A stretch of 64,000 nucleotides of DNA from Aquibacillus kalidii. GTDB lineage: Bacteria > Bacillota > Bacilli > Bacillales > Amphibacillaceae. Below the pieces are notes generated by a model. That model was not told where the DNA came from, did not search any database, and was given only the letters and a program-made list of their open reading frames with translations. Below are positions 35,541 through 45,544 of this stretch, piece after piece (positions within the stretch are counted from its first letter, which is position 1; the number at the start of each line of letters is the position of its first letter). The stretch spans positions 46,349-110,348 of the forward strand of contig NZ_JACLZI010000046.1 in assembly GCF_014280935.1 (NCBI RefSeq). Direction: 5' to 3'. The position numbers and the translations under genes were made by a program.

Positions 35541-35600
35541 TTGACCTTATATATGTGAACTAGTAATCATCTAACAACATAGGTCAAAGTTGATTACTAG
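35541..35600 (+). promoter_or_regulatory. Interleaved dyads in the citZ leader
   Basis: TTGACCT (35541-35547) is complementary to AGGTCAA (35581-35587), and CTAGTAATCA (35560-35569) to TGATTACTAG (35591-35600). The order A-B-A'-B' allows a pseudoknot or two alternative hairpins in the mRNA leader, ahead of the AGGAGAGGG ribosome site. Confidence 0.45.
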
Positions 35601-35630
35601 AGACTAGGAAAAGAAAAGGAGAGGGATGCA

Positions 35631-36746
35631 ATGTCAACAACTAAAGGACTAGAAGGGGTTATTGCTACAGAATCGTCAATTAGTTCTATTATCGATGATC
35701 AATTGACATACGTTGGTTATAAGATTGATGATCTTGCTGAAAATTCTAGTTTTGAAGAAGTAGTGTTCTTGTTATGGAATAAAAGACTTCCAAATGAACA
35801 AGAATTAAGCGACTTTAGAAGTGAATTAGCTTCCAATATGGAAATCCCGAAAGCAGTGATTGATCATTTTCAGTCTTATGATCTTAAATCTGTCCATCCA
35901 ATGGCTGCTTTAAGAACAGCGGTTTCTCTATTAGGATTATTTGACTCTGAAGCAGATGAAATGAATCCAGAGGCTAATCTACGTAAAGCAATAAGACTTC
36001 AAGCAAAAATAGCAACAGTTGTAACAGCATTTTCACGAATTCGAGACGGTAAAGAACCTATATCTCCCAAAAAAGATGTTAGTTATGCTACAAACTTCCT
36101 TTATATGCTAAATGGTGATATGCCAAAGGATATTGAAGTAGAGGCAATTAACAAGGCTTTAGTATTACATGCTGACCACGAATTAAATGCATCAACATTT
36201 ACCTCTCGTGTATGTGTTGCTACGTTATCAGACGTGTATTCTGGCATTACTGCTGCTATTGGGGCACTTAAGGGGCCATTGCATGGTGGAGCCAACGAAC
36301 GTGTAATGAAGATGCTGACTGAAATTGGCGAAGTAGATAATGCTATCCCATATATTCAAGAAAAATTAGCTAATAAAGATAAAATAATGGGAATGGGGCA
36401 CCGTGTATATCGTAAAGGAGATCCACGTGCAAAGCACTTGAAAAAAATGTCTAAAGAGCTTACCAATATTACTGGACAATCAAAGTGGTATGAAATGTCT
36501 GTTGCGATCGAGGACTATATTAAAGCAGAAAAAGGATTACCAGCTAATGTTGACTTTTACTCCGCTTCTGTTTATCACAGCCTTGGAATCAAACATGACT
36601 TATTTACACCTATCTTTGCTATGAGTCGTTTTTCTGGCTGGTTAGCACATATTTTAGAGCAATATGATAACAATCGTTTGATTCGTCCTCGTGCAGAGTA
36701 TGTAGGACCTAAGGATCAAGTTTATGTTCCAGTTGAACAACGTTAA
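35631..36746 (+). CDS. citZ: Citrate synthase
   Basis: 371 residues. N-terminal GLEGVIATESSISSI and the active-site segments LHGGANERVM (His), MGMGHRVYRKGDPRAKHL (His) and VDFYSASVYHSLGI (Asp) identify the Gram-positive type II enzyme. It condenses acetyl-CoA with oxaloacetate. First gene of the citZ-icd-mdh operon; the TTGACA promoter and dyads upstream suggest regulation. Confidence 0.97.
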   Translation: MSTTKGLEGVIATESSISSIIDDQLTYVGYKIDDLAENSSFEEVVFLLWNKRLPNEQELSDFRSELASNMEIPKAVIDHFQSYDLKSVHPMAALRTAVSLLGLFDSEADEMNPEANLRKAIRLQAKIATVVTAFSRIRDGKEPISPKKDVSYATNFLYMLNGDMPKDIEVEAINKALVLHADHELNASTFTSRVCVATLSDVYSGITAAIGALKGPLHGGANERVMKMLTEIGEVDNAIPYIQEKLANKDKIMGMGHRVYRKGDPRAKHLKKMSKELTNITGQSKWYEMSVAIEDYIKAEKGLPANVDFYSASVYHSLGIKHDLFTPIFAMSRFSGWLAHILEQYDNNRLIRPRAEYVGPKDQVYVPVEQR

Positions 36747-36833
36747 AAAATTTCTATAAGTAATGATACTGTAGAAATTTAAGTTATATAAAACTAGTAT
36801 TGATTGAATAAAGAATAGGGAGGACATATTATA

Positions 36834-38105
36834 ATGGCAAATGGTGAGAAAATTACAGTAGACAATGGGGTTCTTAACGTACCAAATAAACCAGTTATTC
36901 CATTTATTGAAGGTGATGGAACAGGCCCAGATATTTGGGCGGCATCAAAAAGAGTATTAGAGGCTGCTGTTGAAAAAGCTTATAATGGTGAAAAAGCTAT
37001 TGAATGGACAGAAGTTTATGCAGGTCAAAAGGCTTTTGACAAGACGGGTGAATGGTTACCAAGCGAAACGTTGGATACTATTCGTGACTATAAGATTGCA
37101 ATAAAAGGTCCTTTGACAACACCAATTGGTGGTGGTATTAGATCTCTAAACGTTGCACTACGTCAAGAATTAGATTTATTTACATGTCTTCGCCCAGTTC
37201 GTTATTTTGATGGTGTACCTTCACCTGTAAAGCGACCAGAAGACACTGATATGGTTATTTTCCGTGAGAATACGGAAGATATCTATGCAGGGATTGAATG
37301 GCAACAAGGTTCTGCTGAAGTGAAGAAAGTGATTGATTTTCTTCAAAATGAAATGGGAGTACATAACATCCGTTTTCCTGAAACTTCTGGTATTGGTGTG
37401 AAACCTGTATCAGCAGAAGGTACAAAGCGTTTAGTTCGTGCTGCAATTGATTATGCAATTAATGAGGGACGTAAAAGTGTGACGCTTGTACACAAAGGTA
37501 ACATCATGAAATTTACAGAAGGCTCATTTAAAAACTGGGGTTACGAACTGGCTGAAGAAGAGTATGGAGATAAAGTATTTACTTGGGCTGAATATGATAA
37601 GATTGTAGAGGACAAAGGGCGTGAAGCTGCAGATCAAGCACAAAAGGCTGCAGAGGATGCTGGGAAAATTATCATTAAAGACGCAATTGCAGATATTTTC
37701 TTACAACAAATCCTAACTCGTCCGCGTGAATTTGATGTTGTAGCAACTATGAACTTAAATGGTGATTACATTTCTGATGCACTAGCTGCTCAAGTAGGTG
37801 GAATTGGTATTGCTCCTGGAGCGAATATCAACTACGAAACGGGTCATGCCATTTTTGAAGCAACACATGGTACAGCTCCTAAATATGCAGGATTAGATAA
37901 AGTTAACCCATCTTCTGTCATCCTTTCAGGAGTATTAATGCTAGAACACCTTGGATGGAGAGAAGCTGCTGAATTAATTACAAAATCAATGGATAAAACA
38001 ATTGGTTCAAAAGTAGTAACTTATGACTTTGCTAGAATGATGGAGGGTGCAACGGAAGTTAAAACATCTGAATTCGGTGACGAACTTATTAAAAATATGG
38101 ACTAA
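36834..38105 (+). CDS. icd: NADP isocitrate dehydrogenase
   Basis: 423 residues, as in B. subtilis. Signatures: [15 protein letters not shown], the substrate/phosphorylation loop [13 protein letters not shown] (Ser104), [14 protein letters not shown] and [17 protein letters not shown]. It makes 2-oxoglutarate, CO2 and NADPH. AGGGAGGA precedes the ATG; 87 bases after citZ and 18 before mdh, so the three TCA genes are one unit. Confidence 0.97.
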   Translation: MANGEKITVDNGVLNVPNKPVIPFIEGDGTGPDIWAASKRVLEAAVEKAYNGEKAIEWTEVYAGQKAFDKTGEWLPSETLDTIRDYKIAIKGPLTTPIGGGIRSLNVALRQELDLFTCLRPVRYFDGVPSPVKRPEDTDMVIFRENTEDIYAGIEWQQGSAEVKKVIDFLQNEMGVHNIRFPETSGIGVKPVSAEGTKRLVRAAIDYAINEGRKSVTLVHKGNIMKFTEGSFKNWGYELAEEEYGDKVFTWAEYDKIVEDKGREAADQAQKAAEDAGKIIIKDAIADIFLQQILTRPREFDVVATMNLNGDYISDALAAQVGGIGIAPGANINYETGHAIFEATHGTAPKYAGLDKVNPSSVILSGVLMLEHLGWREAAELITKSMDKTIGSKVVTYDFARMMEGATEVKTSEFGDELIKNMD

Positions 38106-38123
38106 GGGGATGAAGTTTATCTT

Positions 38124-39059
38124 ATGTCTATAAACAGGAAAAAGGTTTCAGTTATTGGTGGAGGCTTTACGGGAGCAACAACTGCTTTAATGATTGCACA
38201 GAAGGAGTTAGCTGATGTTGTGTTAGTCGATATTCCTGAAATGGAAGATCAAACTAAAGGTAAAGCTTTGGATATGCTAGAAGCTAGTCCTGTTCAAGGA
38301 TTCGATGCGAAGATTACTGGAACAGCAAAATATGAGGATACGAAAGATTCAGATATCGTCATTATAACTGCTGGTGTTGCACGCAAGCCTGGAATGAATC
38401 GCGATGATCTAGTTAATACGAATGCAACAATTATGAAAAGCATCACAAAGGACATCGTAAAACATTCGCCTGATACAATTATAATTGTATTAACTAATCC
38501 AGTTGACGCAATGACTTATACTGTATTTAAAGGATCAGGTTTTCCTAAAAACCGTGTTATCGGTCAATCAGGAGTTTTGGATACTGCCAGATTTCGTACG
38601 TTTGTTTCAGAGGAGTTAAATATATCTGTAAAGGATATCACTGGCTTTGTTTTAGGTGGGCATGGTGACGATATGGTCCCGCTAATACGTTATTCCTCTG
38701 TTGGTGGGATTCCTATAGAAAGGTTAATTTCCAAAGAGCGTCTAAACCAAATTGTCGATCGAACTAGAAATGGTGGAGGAGAAATAGTTAGTCTTTTGGG
38801 AAACGGTAGTGCCTACTATGCTCCAGCAGCGTCATTGACTGTAATGGTAGAAGCTATCTTAAAAGATCAGCGAAGAGTGCTACCTTCTATTGCTTATTTA
38901 GAGGGGGATTATGGATACTCTGATATCTATTTAGGTGTACCAACAATTATAGGTGGAAACGGTCTAGAGGAAATTATTGAACTTGATTTAACAGCTGAAG
39001 AAAAAGAAGCGCTAGAGAAATCAGCAAAGTCTGTTAAAAATGTGTTGAAAAACCTTTAA
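38124..39059 (+). CDS. mdh: Malate dehydrogenase
   Basis: 311 residues of the lactate-dehydrogenase-like Mdh group. Dinucleotide loop [19 protein letters not shown], substrate-binding arginines in [20 protein letters not shown], and the catalytic His in [10 protein letters not shown]. It oxidises malate to oxaloacetate for CitZ. Start ATG at 38124 lies 10-12 bases after AAGGGGATG. Operon terminator follows. Confidence 0.97.
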   Translation: MSINRKKVSVIGGGFTGATTALMIAQKELADVVLVDIPEMEDQTKGKALDMLEASPVQGFDAKITGTAKYEDTKDSDIVIITAGVARKPGMNRDDLVNTNATIMKSITKDIVKHSPDTIIIVLTNPVDAMTYTVFKGSGFPKNRVIGQSGVLDTARFRTFVSEELNISVKDITGFVLGGHGDDMVPLIRYSSVGGIPIERLISKERLNQIVDRTRNGGGEIVSLLGNGSAYYAPAASLTVMVEAILKDQRRVLPSIAYLEGDYGYSDIYLGVPTIIGGNGLEEIIELDLTAEEKEALEKSAKSVKNVLKNL

Positions 39060-39069
39060 TCTTCATGCT

Positions 39070-39118
39070 AAGCACTTGTCATCTATTATAGTGACAAGTG
39101 CTTTTCTAATTTTATTAT
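39070..39118 (+). terminator. Terminator of citZ-icd-mdh
   Basis: Perfect 12-bp stem 39070-39081 with 39092-39103, then a T-rich tail. Confidence 0.9.
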
Positions 39119-39228
39119 GGCTCTATTTTTTGGAGAAATACAGTTTTATCGAATAGTAAAAATAGAAAAGATAATAGAATGTAAAGAAAAATTTACATTT
39201 TATAGGATGATTTTATTCTATCTATCTA

Positions 39229-39257
39229 TTCACATTAAACAATACACAATGTATGAT
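39229..39257 (+). promoter_or_regulatory. Sigma-A promoter of phoPR
   Basis: TTCACA (39229-39234), 17-bp spacer, TATGAT (39252-39257), 29 bp ahead of the start: 5 of 6 in each hexamer. Confidence 0.7.
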
Positions 39258-39286
39258 GAAATTAGAATAGACAATGAGGTGTTTAA

Positions 39287-39982
39287 ATGAATCAGAAGGT
39301 ATTAATTGTTGACGATGAACAATCAATTGTAACGTTGCTTCAATATAATATTGAGAAAGCAGGCTTTCAAACAGAGGTTGCCTATACAGGGATGGAGGGT
39401 CTAGAGAAAGCAACTTCAGAAAACTTTGATATTATTGTACTCGACCTAATGTTACCTGAACTAGAAGGAACAGAAGTATGTAAGCAATTAAGGCAACGGC
39501 AAATCGATACCCCTATTTTAATGCTAACTGCAAAAGATGACGAGTTTGATAAAGTGTTAGGGTTAGAGCTTGGGGCTGATGATTATTTAACTAAACCATT
39601 TAGTCCAAAAGAGGTAGTAGCACGAATTAAGGCAATTCTTAGAAGGACTAACAAACGTGAGAACATTCTTGATAAGTCTATTATTAAAATTTCAGAACTA
39701 ACCATATATCCTGACCAATATGAGGCTTCTATAAAAGACCAAACGTTATCGTTTACGCGCAAGGAATTTGAATTATTGCTTTATCTAGCTAAGCATAAAG
39801 GGAAAGTGTTATCTAGAGATCAGCTTTTAAGTGCTGTTTGGAATTATGACTTTGTAGGAGATACTAGGATAGTAGATGTTCATGTTAGTCACTTACGAGA
39901 GAAAATTGAACCAGATACGAAGCACCCAGTATATATAAAAACTATACGGGGACTAGGATATAAAATGGAGGCACCCTTCTAA
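39287..39982 (+). CDS. phoP: Phosphate-regulon response regulator
   Basis: 231 residues of the OmpR/PhoB class. Receiver domain: acidic pocket VDDEQ, phospho-acceptor Asp53 in VLDLMLP, MLTAKDDE and ADDYLTKPF. The C-terminal winged helix ends VHVSHLREKIEPD and RGLGYKM. It follows mdh as in B. subtilis, where PhoPR controls phosphate-starvation and teichoic-acid genes. phoR starts at the next base after its stop. Confidence 0.95.
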   Translation: MNQKVLIVDDEQSIVTLLQYNIEKAGFQTEVAYTGMEGLEKATSENFDIIVLDLMLPELEGTEVCKQLRQRQIDTPILMLTAKDDEFDKVLGLELGADDYLTKPFSPKEVVARIKAILRRTNKRENILDKSIIKISELTIYPDQYEASIKDQTLSFTRKEFELLLYLAKHKGKVLSRDQLLSAVWNYDFVGDTRIVDVHVSHLREKIEPDTKHPVYIKTIRGLGYKMEAPF

Positions 39983-41362
39983 ATGGGTTCCAAGAAATCT
40001 AGCTTTTTATTGATCTATATCGCCATAATACTAAGTGTATTTATATTAATAGGTTTTGTTCTGTCTCCTATGGTTGAAGGGAATGAACAAATTGTTGTAA
40101 TACTTTGCTTAGTTGGCGGACTTACTACTTTTTTTATTCTCTTACATAATCTTTACATAAATTATATAAAGCCTGTTCGTTCTGTTTCCATGGTTGCTAG
40201 AGAATTAGTAAAAGGTAACTATAAGGCAAGAACATATGTAAATAACTATGGTGAAGCAGGACAATTAAGTAACTCTATTAACGTTTTGGCCAGAAGTTTA
40301 CAGGAAATGAACGTTCATGAGAAGATGCAGGGTAGTCAATTAAAAACAGTTATCGATAACATGGAAAGTGGATTAATGTTAATTGATGAGAAAGGTTACG
40401 TACATTTAATTAACAGAAAATTTCTAAACATGTTCGGGCAAGAGGCCAAGGATTACATTGGTTATTTATACTATGAAGTGTTGGAACAGGAGAACATACA
40501 TAAAGCTGTGCAAGAAGCATTTCTATATGAAGAAAAGGTGAAGGACTCCTTTACCATATCCATGAAAGTAGAGAAGCGATTTGTAGAAATAGTAGGAGCA
40601 CCTATCTTTAATGAATCAAATGATTTAAAAGGTGCTGTTCTTGTATTTCATGATATAACCGAATTAAAACGCTTAGAGCAGATGCGTAAAGATTTTGTAG
40701 CTAATGTTTCCCATGAATTAAAAACTCCGATTACCTCAATTAGAGGGTTTGCTGAAACATTGCTAGATGGTGCGATGGATGAGGAAAAGCTAAGGAATCA
40801 ATTTTTGTCCATCATCCTATCGGAAAGTGAAAGGCTACAAGCACTAGTTTATGATTTATTAGAACTTTCCAAACTTGAAAAAGAAGAACTACGGTTACGA
40901 ACAGAAGTTGTTGACATTAAAGAACTGTTAGAAGGATTACTTCCAATAACTAAACAACAGGCTTCGAAAAAGGAAATTACTTTTAAAGCATCCCTTGGCG
41001 ATGAGATAAAGCTGGTAGGCGATCAAGGTCGTTTGAAGCAAGTATTTATTAATTTAATTAATAATGCTATAAACTATACACCGAATAATGGACAGGTTGA
41101 TCTTAAGGTGAATAGTACAGCTAACACAGTAAAGATAATTGTATCTGATACTGGAATTGGGATCCCTGAGGAGTTTCAAAGTAGAATATTCGAACGATTT
41201 TATCGTGTGGATAGAGCTAGGAGCCGAAACACAGGAGGTACTGGTTTAGGGTTAGCCATTGTAAAACATATTATAGAAGCTCATAAGGGGAGTATTGAGA
41301 TTAAGAGTGAGCTAGATAAAGGGAGCTCCTTTATTGTTACTTTACCCAAAAACAGTATGTAG
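39983..41362 (+). CDS. phoR: PhoR sensor kinase lacking a large extracellular domain
   Basis: 459 residues against about 579 in B. subtilis. Two membrane helices (about 8-30 and 35-58) are separated by only some five outside residues, so the extracellular PDC domain is absent. Then HAMP (about 60-110), PAS (about 115-225), HisKA with His244 (VANVSHELKTPI) and the ATPase N (NLINNAINYTP), G1 (DTGIGIP) and G2 (GTGLGLAIV) boxes. Sensing must rely on the membrane or the PAS domain. The ATG immediately follows the phoP stop; its GGAGG lies inside phoP. Confidence 0.93.
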   Translation: MGSKKSSFLLIYIAIILSVFILIGFVLSPMVEGNEQIVVILCLVGGLTTFFILLHNLYINYIKPVRSVSMVARELVKGNYKARTYVNNYGEAGQLSNSINVLARSLQEMNVHEKMQGSQLKTVIDNMESGLMLIDEKGYVHLINRKFLNMFGQEAKDYIGYLYYEVLEQENIHKAVQEAFLYEEKVKDSFTISMKVEKRFVEIVGAPIFNESNDLKGAVLVFHDITELKRLEQMRKDFVANVSHELKTPITSIRGFAETLLDGAMDEEKLRNQFLSIILSESERLQALVYDLLELSKLEKEELRLRTEVVDIKELLEGLLPITKQQASKKEITFKASLGDEIKLVGDQGRLKQVFINLINNAINYTPNNGQVDLKVNSTANTVKIIVSDTGIGIPEEFQSRIFERFYRVDRARSRNTGGTGLGLAIVKHIIEAHKGSIEIKSELDKGSSFIVTLPKNSM

Positions 41363-41410
41363 CTACTTTAATTCAAAAAGACAATGCTCACGGAACAATC
41401 CAATAGGTAA

Positions 41411-41458
41411 AAGCACTCAAAGGAAGCAATAGGAACAATCTTTGAGTGCTTTTTTTGC
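41411..41458 (+). terminator. Terminator of phoPR
   Basis: Perfect 12-bp stem 41411-41422 with 41440-41451, then seven T. Confidence 0.9.
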
Positions 41459-41610
41459 TTGTATTTTTATTAGGTTATCGATTAGGACATGACTTAATGA
41501 TAAAAGTACACTTCTCTTTAGATTAGTAGTTTCTTTTTATAGCGAAGGATATGTTATGAAACTGTCATTATTACAATAAACTCTCAAAAACATGGTTACT
41601 TTTTAATTAT

Positions 41611-41637
41611 TGAAACCTTTTTTCTGTTACAATCGTA
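41611..41637 (+). promoter_or_regulatory. Sigma-W-type promoter of hflKC
   Basis: TGAAAC (41611-41616), 17-bp spacer, CGTA (41634-41637), 34 bp ahead of the start codon. Both boxes match the ECF consensus. Confidence 0.7.
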
Positions 41638-41670
41638 TTACAATTACCGAGAAAAAAAGGGGGAGCAATT

Positions 41671-42657
41671 GTGACATTAAAGCAGATATATTCATGGGTT
41701 GCCATTATTGTTGGTGTAGCAATTTTAGGGATTGTCGGATTAACAAGTTGGTTTACTGTTGATGAATCAGAGCAAGCTGTTATTTTAACATTCGGTGAGG
41801 CTGAAGAAGGCATTACCGATCCAGGACTTCATTTTAAATTACCATGGCCAGTCCAAGAAGTAGAAAAATTATCAAAGGAAACCTTTAGTTTAGATTTTGG
41901 TTTTGCCCAAGGTGATAAAAAAAACGCCGATAAGATTCAGATGATAACTGGTGATGAGAATATAGTACAGGCTGATTTAGTTGTTCAATGGAAAATTACA
42001 GAGCCATCTAAGTATTTATTTGAATCAGTTGATCCACAAACAATACTTTATAACGCAACTTCGTCATCCCTACGTAGTGTCATTGGGTCATCTACAATAG
42101 ATGAAGCATTAACAGACGGGAAAGCAGAAATAGAAAATGAAGTTCGTGATCTATTAGTTAGTTTAATAGAGGACTATGAAATAGGAATCTCTATTCAAGA
42201 TGTTAAACTTCAGGAAGTAGATCTACCAAATGAAGAAGTTAGGCAAGCATTTATGAAAGTAACGGATGCTAGGGAAACGATGAACACGAAGAAAAATGAA
42301 GCAGAAAAGTATCAAAATCAACAAACAGAAGAAGCGCTAGGTGAGAAGGATGCGATTATTTCCCGTGCTGAAGGAGATAAAGTAGAAAGAATTGAAATAG
42401 CCAGAGGTAATGTTGCAGAATTTAATGCACTTTATAATGCTTATAAGAATAGTCCAGCTATTACAAAACAACGTTTGGTTCTAGAAACGTTGGATCAGGT
42501 ACTACCTGGAGCAAATATTTATATTATGAATGATGATGGAAATACATTAAAGTATTTACCGCTTAATCCTAATGCCAATTCAGAAACAGTAAAAACAGTT
42601 CCACCTGTAACAGAGGATACTTCTAAGAATGCGGAAGAAGGTGAATCTAATGAGTGA
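41671..42657 (+). CDS. hflK: HflK-like SPFH/band-7 membrane protein
   Basis: 328 residues from GTG 41671 after GGGGGAG. One N-terminal membrane helix (about 9-27), then an SPFH domain beginning DESEQAVILTFGEAEEGITDPGLHFKLPWPV (in parts), and a coiled coil near 190-250. With HflC it forms a membrane cage that restrains FtsH protease. Overlaps hflC. This pair is not between phoR and polA in B. subtilis; the sigma-W-like promoter groups it with SPFH stress proteins. Confidence 0.9.
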   Translation: MTLKQIYSWVAIIVGVAILGIVGLTSWFTVDESEQAVILTFGEAEEGITDPGLHFKLPWPVQEVEKLSKETFSLDFGFAQGDKKNADKIQMITGDENIVQADLVVQWKITEPSKYLFESVDPQTILYNATSSSLRSVIGSSTIDEALTDGKAEIENEVRDLLVSLIEDYEIGISIQDVKLQEVDLPNEEVRQAFMKVTDARETMNTKKNEAEKYQNQQTEEALGEKDAIISRAEGDKVERIEIARGNVAEFNALYNAYKNSPAITKQRLVLETLDQVLPGANIYIMNDDGNTLKYLPLNPNANSETVKTVPPVTEDTSKNAEEGESNE

Positions 42658-43582
42658 TGAAAACGTATTTGATATGAATAAAAATAGTTCAAATAAAGAT
42701 ATCAAACGATATACAAAAATAGGTATTACAATACTTGGATTTATCGTATTGGTTTTTCTAATTATAAGTAGCATGTTTGTAGTCAAAGAAGGCGAATATA
42801 AAGTAGTTAGACAGTTTGGTGAGGTCATACGTTATGAAAAAGATCCTGGGTTAAAATTTAGAGTCCCAATTTTGCATTCAGTCACTACGTTACCAAACAA
42901 AAAAATTGTTTATGATGTCACAGAGAAAGAGATTAATACACTAGACAAAAAACGAATGATTATTGATAATTATGCGGTATGGGAAATTACAGATCCTGCT
43001 GCGATGATTGCCAATGCAAGAACAGAAATTAACGCTGAATCAAGAATGGGTGAATTTATATTCTCTGTCATTCGTTCTGAATTAGGTGCTATGAATTACG
43101 ATGAAATTATTAATGAAGAGGGAAGTACTCGTGGAGATTTAAACTCACGAGTAACAAAAAGAGTAAATGACTTATTATCACGGGATAACTACGGGATTCA
43201 AGTGGATGATGTTCGTATCAAACGTACAGATTTACCAGATGAAAACGAACAATCCGTTTTCCAACGAATGATATCAGAACGAGAATCAAAAGCCCAGGAA
43301 TATTTATCTCAAGGGGAAGCAGAAAAGAATAGAATAATTGCCCAGACGGATCGTGATGTAAAAGAAATGCTTTCAAAAGCAAATGCAGAAGCGGAAGAAA
43401 TTCGAGCCCAAGGGGAAACAGAAGCAGCGAAGATATACAATAATTCCTTTAAACAGGATGAAGATTTTTATCAATTGTATCGAACACTTGAGTCCTACAA
43501 GAAAACAATTGATGGGGAAACAACTATCATATTACCACAGGGCTCCCCATACACTGACCTTTTGCTAGGTTATTTTGAATAG
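42650..43582 (+). CDS. hflC: HflC-like SPFH/band-7 membrane protein
   Basis: 310 residues from the ATG at 42650, which overlaps the end of hflK by eight bases and has GAAGGTGA ahead. Short charged N-terminus, membrane helix (about 23-43), then the SPFH domain (FVVKEGEYKVVRQFGEVIR), and a long coiled coil (about 200-270) rich in Ala, Glu and Lys. Partner of HflK in controlling FtsH. Translationally coupled to hflK; ends at a strong terminator shared with the convergent ydbT side. Confidence 0.92.
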   Translation: MSDENVFDMNKNSSNKDIKRYTKIGITILGFIVLVFLIISSMFVVKEGEYKVVRQFGEVIRYEKDPGLKFRVPILHSVTTLPNKKIVYDVTEKEINTLDKKRMIIDNYAVWEITDPAAMIANARTEINAESRMGEFIFSVIRSELGAMNYDEIINEEGSTRGDLNSRVTKRVNDLLSRDNYGIQVDDVRIKRTDLPDENEQSVFQRMISERESKAQEYLSQGEAEKNRIIAQTDRDVKEMLSKANAEAEEIRAQGETEAAKIYNNSFKQDEDFYQLYRTLESYKKTIDGETTIILPQGSPYTDLLLGYFE

Positions 43583-43590
43583 CTAAAAGA

Positions 43591-43627
43591 AAAGCTTCCT
43601 GTCATTAATGGACAGGAAGCTTTTTTA
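43591..43627. terminator. Terminator between hflC and ydbT
   Basis: Perfect 13-bp stem 43591-43603 with 43611-43623, T-run on the plus strand and T-rich on the minus strand, so probably bidirectional. Confidence 0.92.
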
Positions 43628-43635
43628 ACGGTGTG

Positions 43636-45075
43636 TTATTCTTTTTTGTAAGAAAACCAATTTGCTAATTCATTTACTAGATTCATTTCTAAGCCTGGTA
43701 TGGTGTAATGTCTACCCGTGAAATTGTTTAACACAGAAAGCTTCATGTTTGCCAATCTATGCCATTTATATAAAAGGTGTTGATTCTGCTCAAACGCTTG
43801 GATTCGTTGTTGTTTTAGTAGGACAGTTTCTTTGGTTAATAAGCGAAACTGAATCGTGAGTTGCTCTTTCGATAAATGGACACCATTTGTTTTATATTGA
43901 GAGAATCCTATTAGTGCTGCACCAACCAATGCAATTCCAGGGATATAAATCCAGTTAGGTACAAAAATAATTCCAACAATAATTGCTAGCATTGGTAACC
44001 AGATCATTTTTAAAAGGTAATAGGGTAGAGAACGCTTAGAAACAGGTGAAAATTGGTTCGGGACATTTTGATATTCAGGCAAGATCTCTTTTAAAAAAGT
44101 TGGAATAGACTGTTTTTTTAACATTGGAAATAGGAGAGTCTGAGCATCTCCGTTTTTATTAATTTCTCCACCAGCAATTTCCACATAAAGGGTTGCGAAA
44201 CCAAATGGCTGTCTAATTAAGGATTCTTTTATCCCAACAGCTTGAATTCTATTAAGAGGAATTGTTGTTTGCTTTTTTTCAAGTAGCCCACGAGTAATAA
44301 ACAATTCCCTATCGTACCGAGTAATTGAAAAGTTACCATATTTTATTACAGTTGAGAAAATTCCTAGAATCCACACAGATAGTATCGAGAGCAATGAAAG
44401 TAAAACCATCATTTCCATTGCCAGCCCAATAAACCAGGTAGTTGCCTTATTGTAAAAAGATTCAGGAACAAAACTATCTAAATCAAAAGTAAGTAGAGCT
44501 ACCAAACTAATTAGTACTCCAAAACTTCCTGAAGTCGAACCTGCTATTATTAAGCTTTTCAATGATATTACTCGTTTTGGATAACTGTCCTGCTCTGAAT
44601 TTTCTAGGCTTGTAATAGCTGATGTTTCTGATTCTTGTTTTATTTTTAATTGATCATGCAACCACTTTCCGTCTTCAAGTGTCAAGGAACTTAAGGCCGC
44701 ATCTGTTTTACTATCACTACCAGCTGTTTCAATCTGCACCTTAGTAAGTCCAAAGATACGATGAACAACTGTTTGTGTTAGGTCAATGGACTGAATTCGA
44801 TGTTTGGAGATGGTTCTTTTTTTTCGTATTAATACACCTTGTTCCATTAATAATTGATCTTCTTCTAGTGTGTAGGTAAATCGATACCAAGATAGAAAGC
44901 TCTGCCCCACTACTACGATCAGGATGAAAAGTATGCCGAGTATTGTGTATAAAACGAACCCATCATTAAGAGCTAAAATAATGACTGGCAAAAGACCGAC
45001 TAGTGATTGTCTTAATGTTTTGATTCCAAAAAATAATATAGCGGTTGGATGTAATCGTTTTGGTTCAAACATCAT
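43636..45075 (-). CDS. ydbT: YdbT-like bacterial PH-domain (bPH2) membrane protein
   Basis: 479 residues from the ATG at 45075, which follows AAGGGTGG at good spacing and overlaps ydbS by 11 bases. Three bPH2 units are interleaved with pairs of membrane helices (about 16-55, 180-250, 350-390); repeats of RTISKHRIQSIDL, QTTIPLNRIQAVGI and LLKQQRIQAFEQ mark them. In B. subtilis ydbST is part of the sigma-W resistance to antimicrobial peptides; I see no sigma-W box directly upstream of this copy. Confidence 0.88.
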   Translation of the reverse strand: MMFEPKRLHPTAILFFGIKTLRQSLVGLLPVIILALNDGFVLYTILGILFILIVVVGQSFLSWYRFTYTLEEDQLLMEQGVLIRKKRTISKHRIQSIDLTQTVVHRIFGLTKVQIETAGSDSKTDAALSSLTLEDGKWLHDQLKIKQESETSAITSLENSEQDSYPKRVISLKSLIIAGSTSGSFGVLISLVALLTFDLDSFVPESFYNKATTWFIGLAMEMMVLLSLLSILSVWILGIFSTVIKYGNFSITRYDRELFITRGLLEKKQTTIPLNRIQAVGIKESLIRQPFGFATLYVEIAGGEINKNGDAQTLLFPMLKKQSIPTFLKEILPEYQNVPNQFSPVSKRSLPYYLLKMIWLPMLAIIVGIIFVPNWIYIPGIALVGAALIGFSQYKTNGVHLSKEQLTIQFRLLTKETVLLKQQRIQAFEQNQHLLYKWHRLANMKLSVLNNFTGRHYTIPGLEMNLVNELANWFSYKKE

Positions 45076-45544
45076 CTTGTTCCACCCTTGCACGTTCAGA
45101 AATCAAATCACGTAGTTCTGAGGCTTCTTCCAATGATAATGCTGGAATTTCGTGAGTAGTTGCTGCTGTATAGATTGTTAAACTAGCTAGGCCATACCTC
45201 TTTAGAATAGGTCCTTGTTTGGTATCAACGTGCTGTACACGAATCATGGGGATAAGTGTTTGGGAAACAATCAAGATACCATGTTGAATGTATATTTCTT
45301 CGTCAAAAATTTGATAACGCCATCGATTCCAACGTAACCTTGGTATAACAATAATCGTTATGATAGACTCCATTAAGCTTATAAGAAGCGCAACTATCCC
45401 GATCCAGACTGAAAAATCAAAATAATATGCCAGTATGAATAAGGCCACAGTTACAGCTAGAGGAATGACAGCTATTAAAGTGGCAAATAATCTCCAAGCT
45501 TTAATAGCACTTTCATTGATACGCTTATTTGGTGGAAGTCTCAT
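45065..45544 (-). CDS. ydbS: YdbS-like bacterial PH-domain membrane protein
   Basis: 159 residues. Two membrane helices (about 18-65) followed by one bPH2 domain: IYIQHGILIVSQTLIPMIRVQHVDTKQGPILKRYG in parts, IYTAATTHEIPAL. First gene of the ydbST pair on the minus strand. Function: a membrane complex with YdbT protecting against some bacteriocins in B. subtilis; here inferred by similarity. Confidence 0.88.
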   Translation of the reverse strand: MRLPPNKRINESAIKAWRLFATLIAVIPLAVTVALFILAYYFDFSVWIGIVALLISLMESIITIIVIPRLRWNRWRYQIFDEEIYIQHGILIVSQTLIPMIRVQHVDTKQGPILKRYGLASLTIYTAATTHEIPALSLEEASELRDLISERARVEQDDV

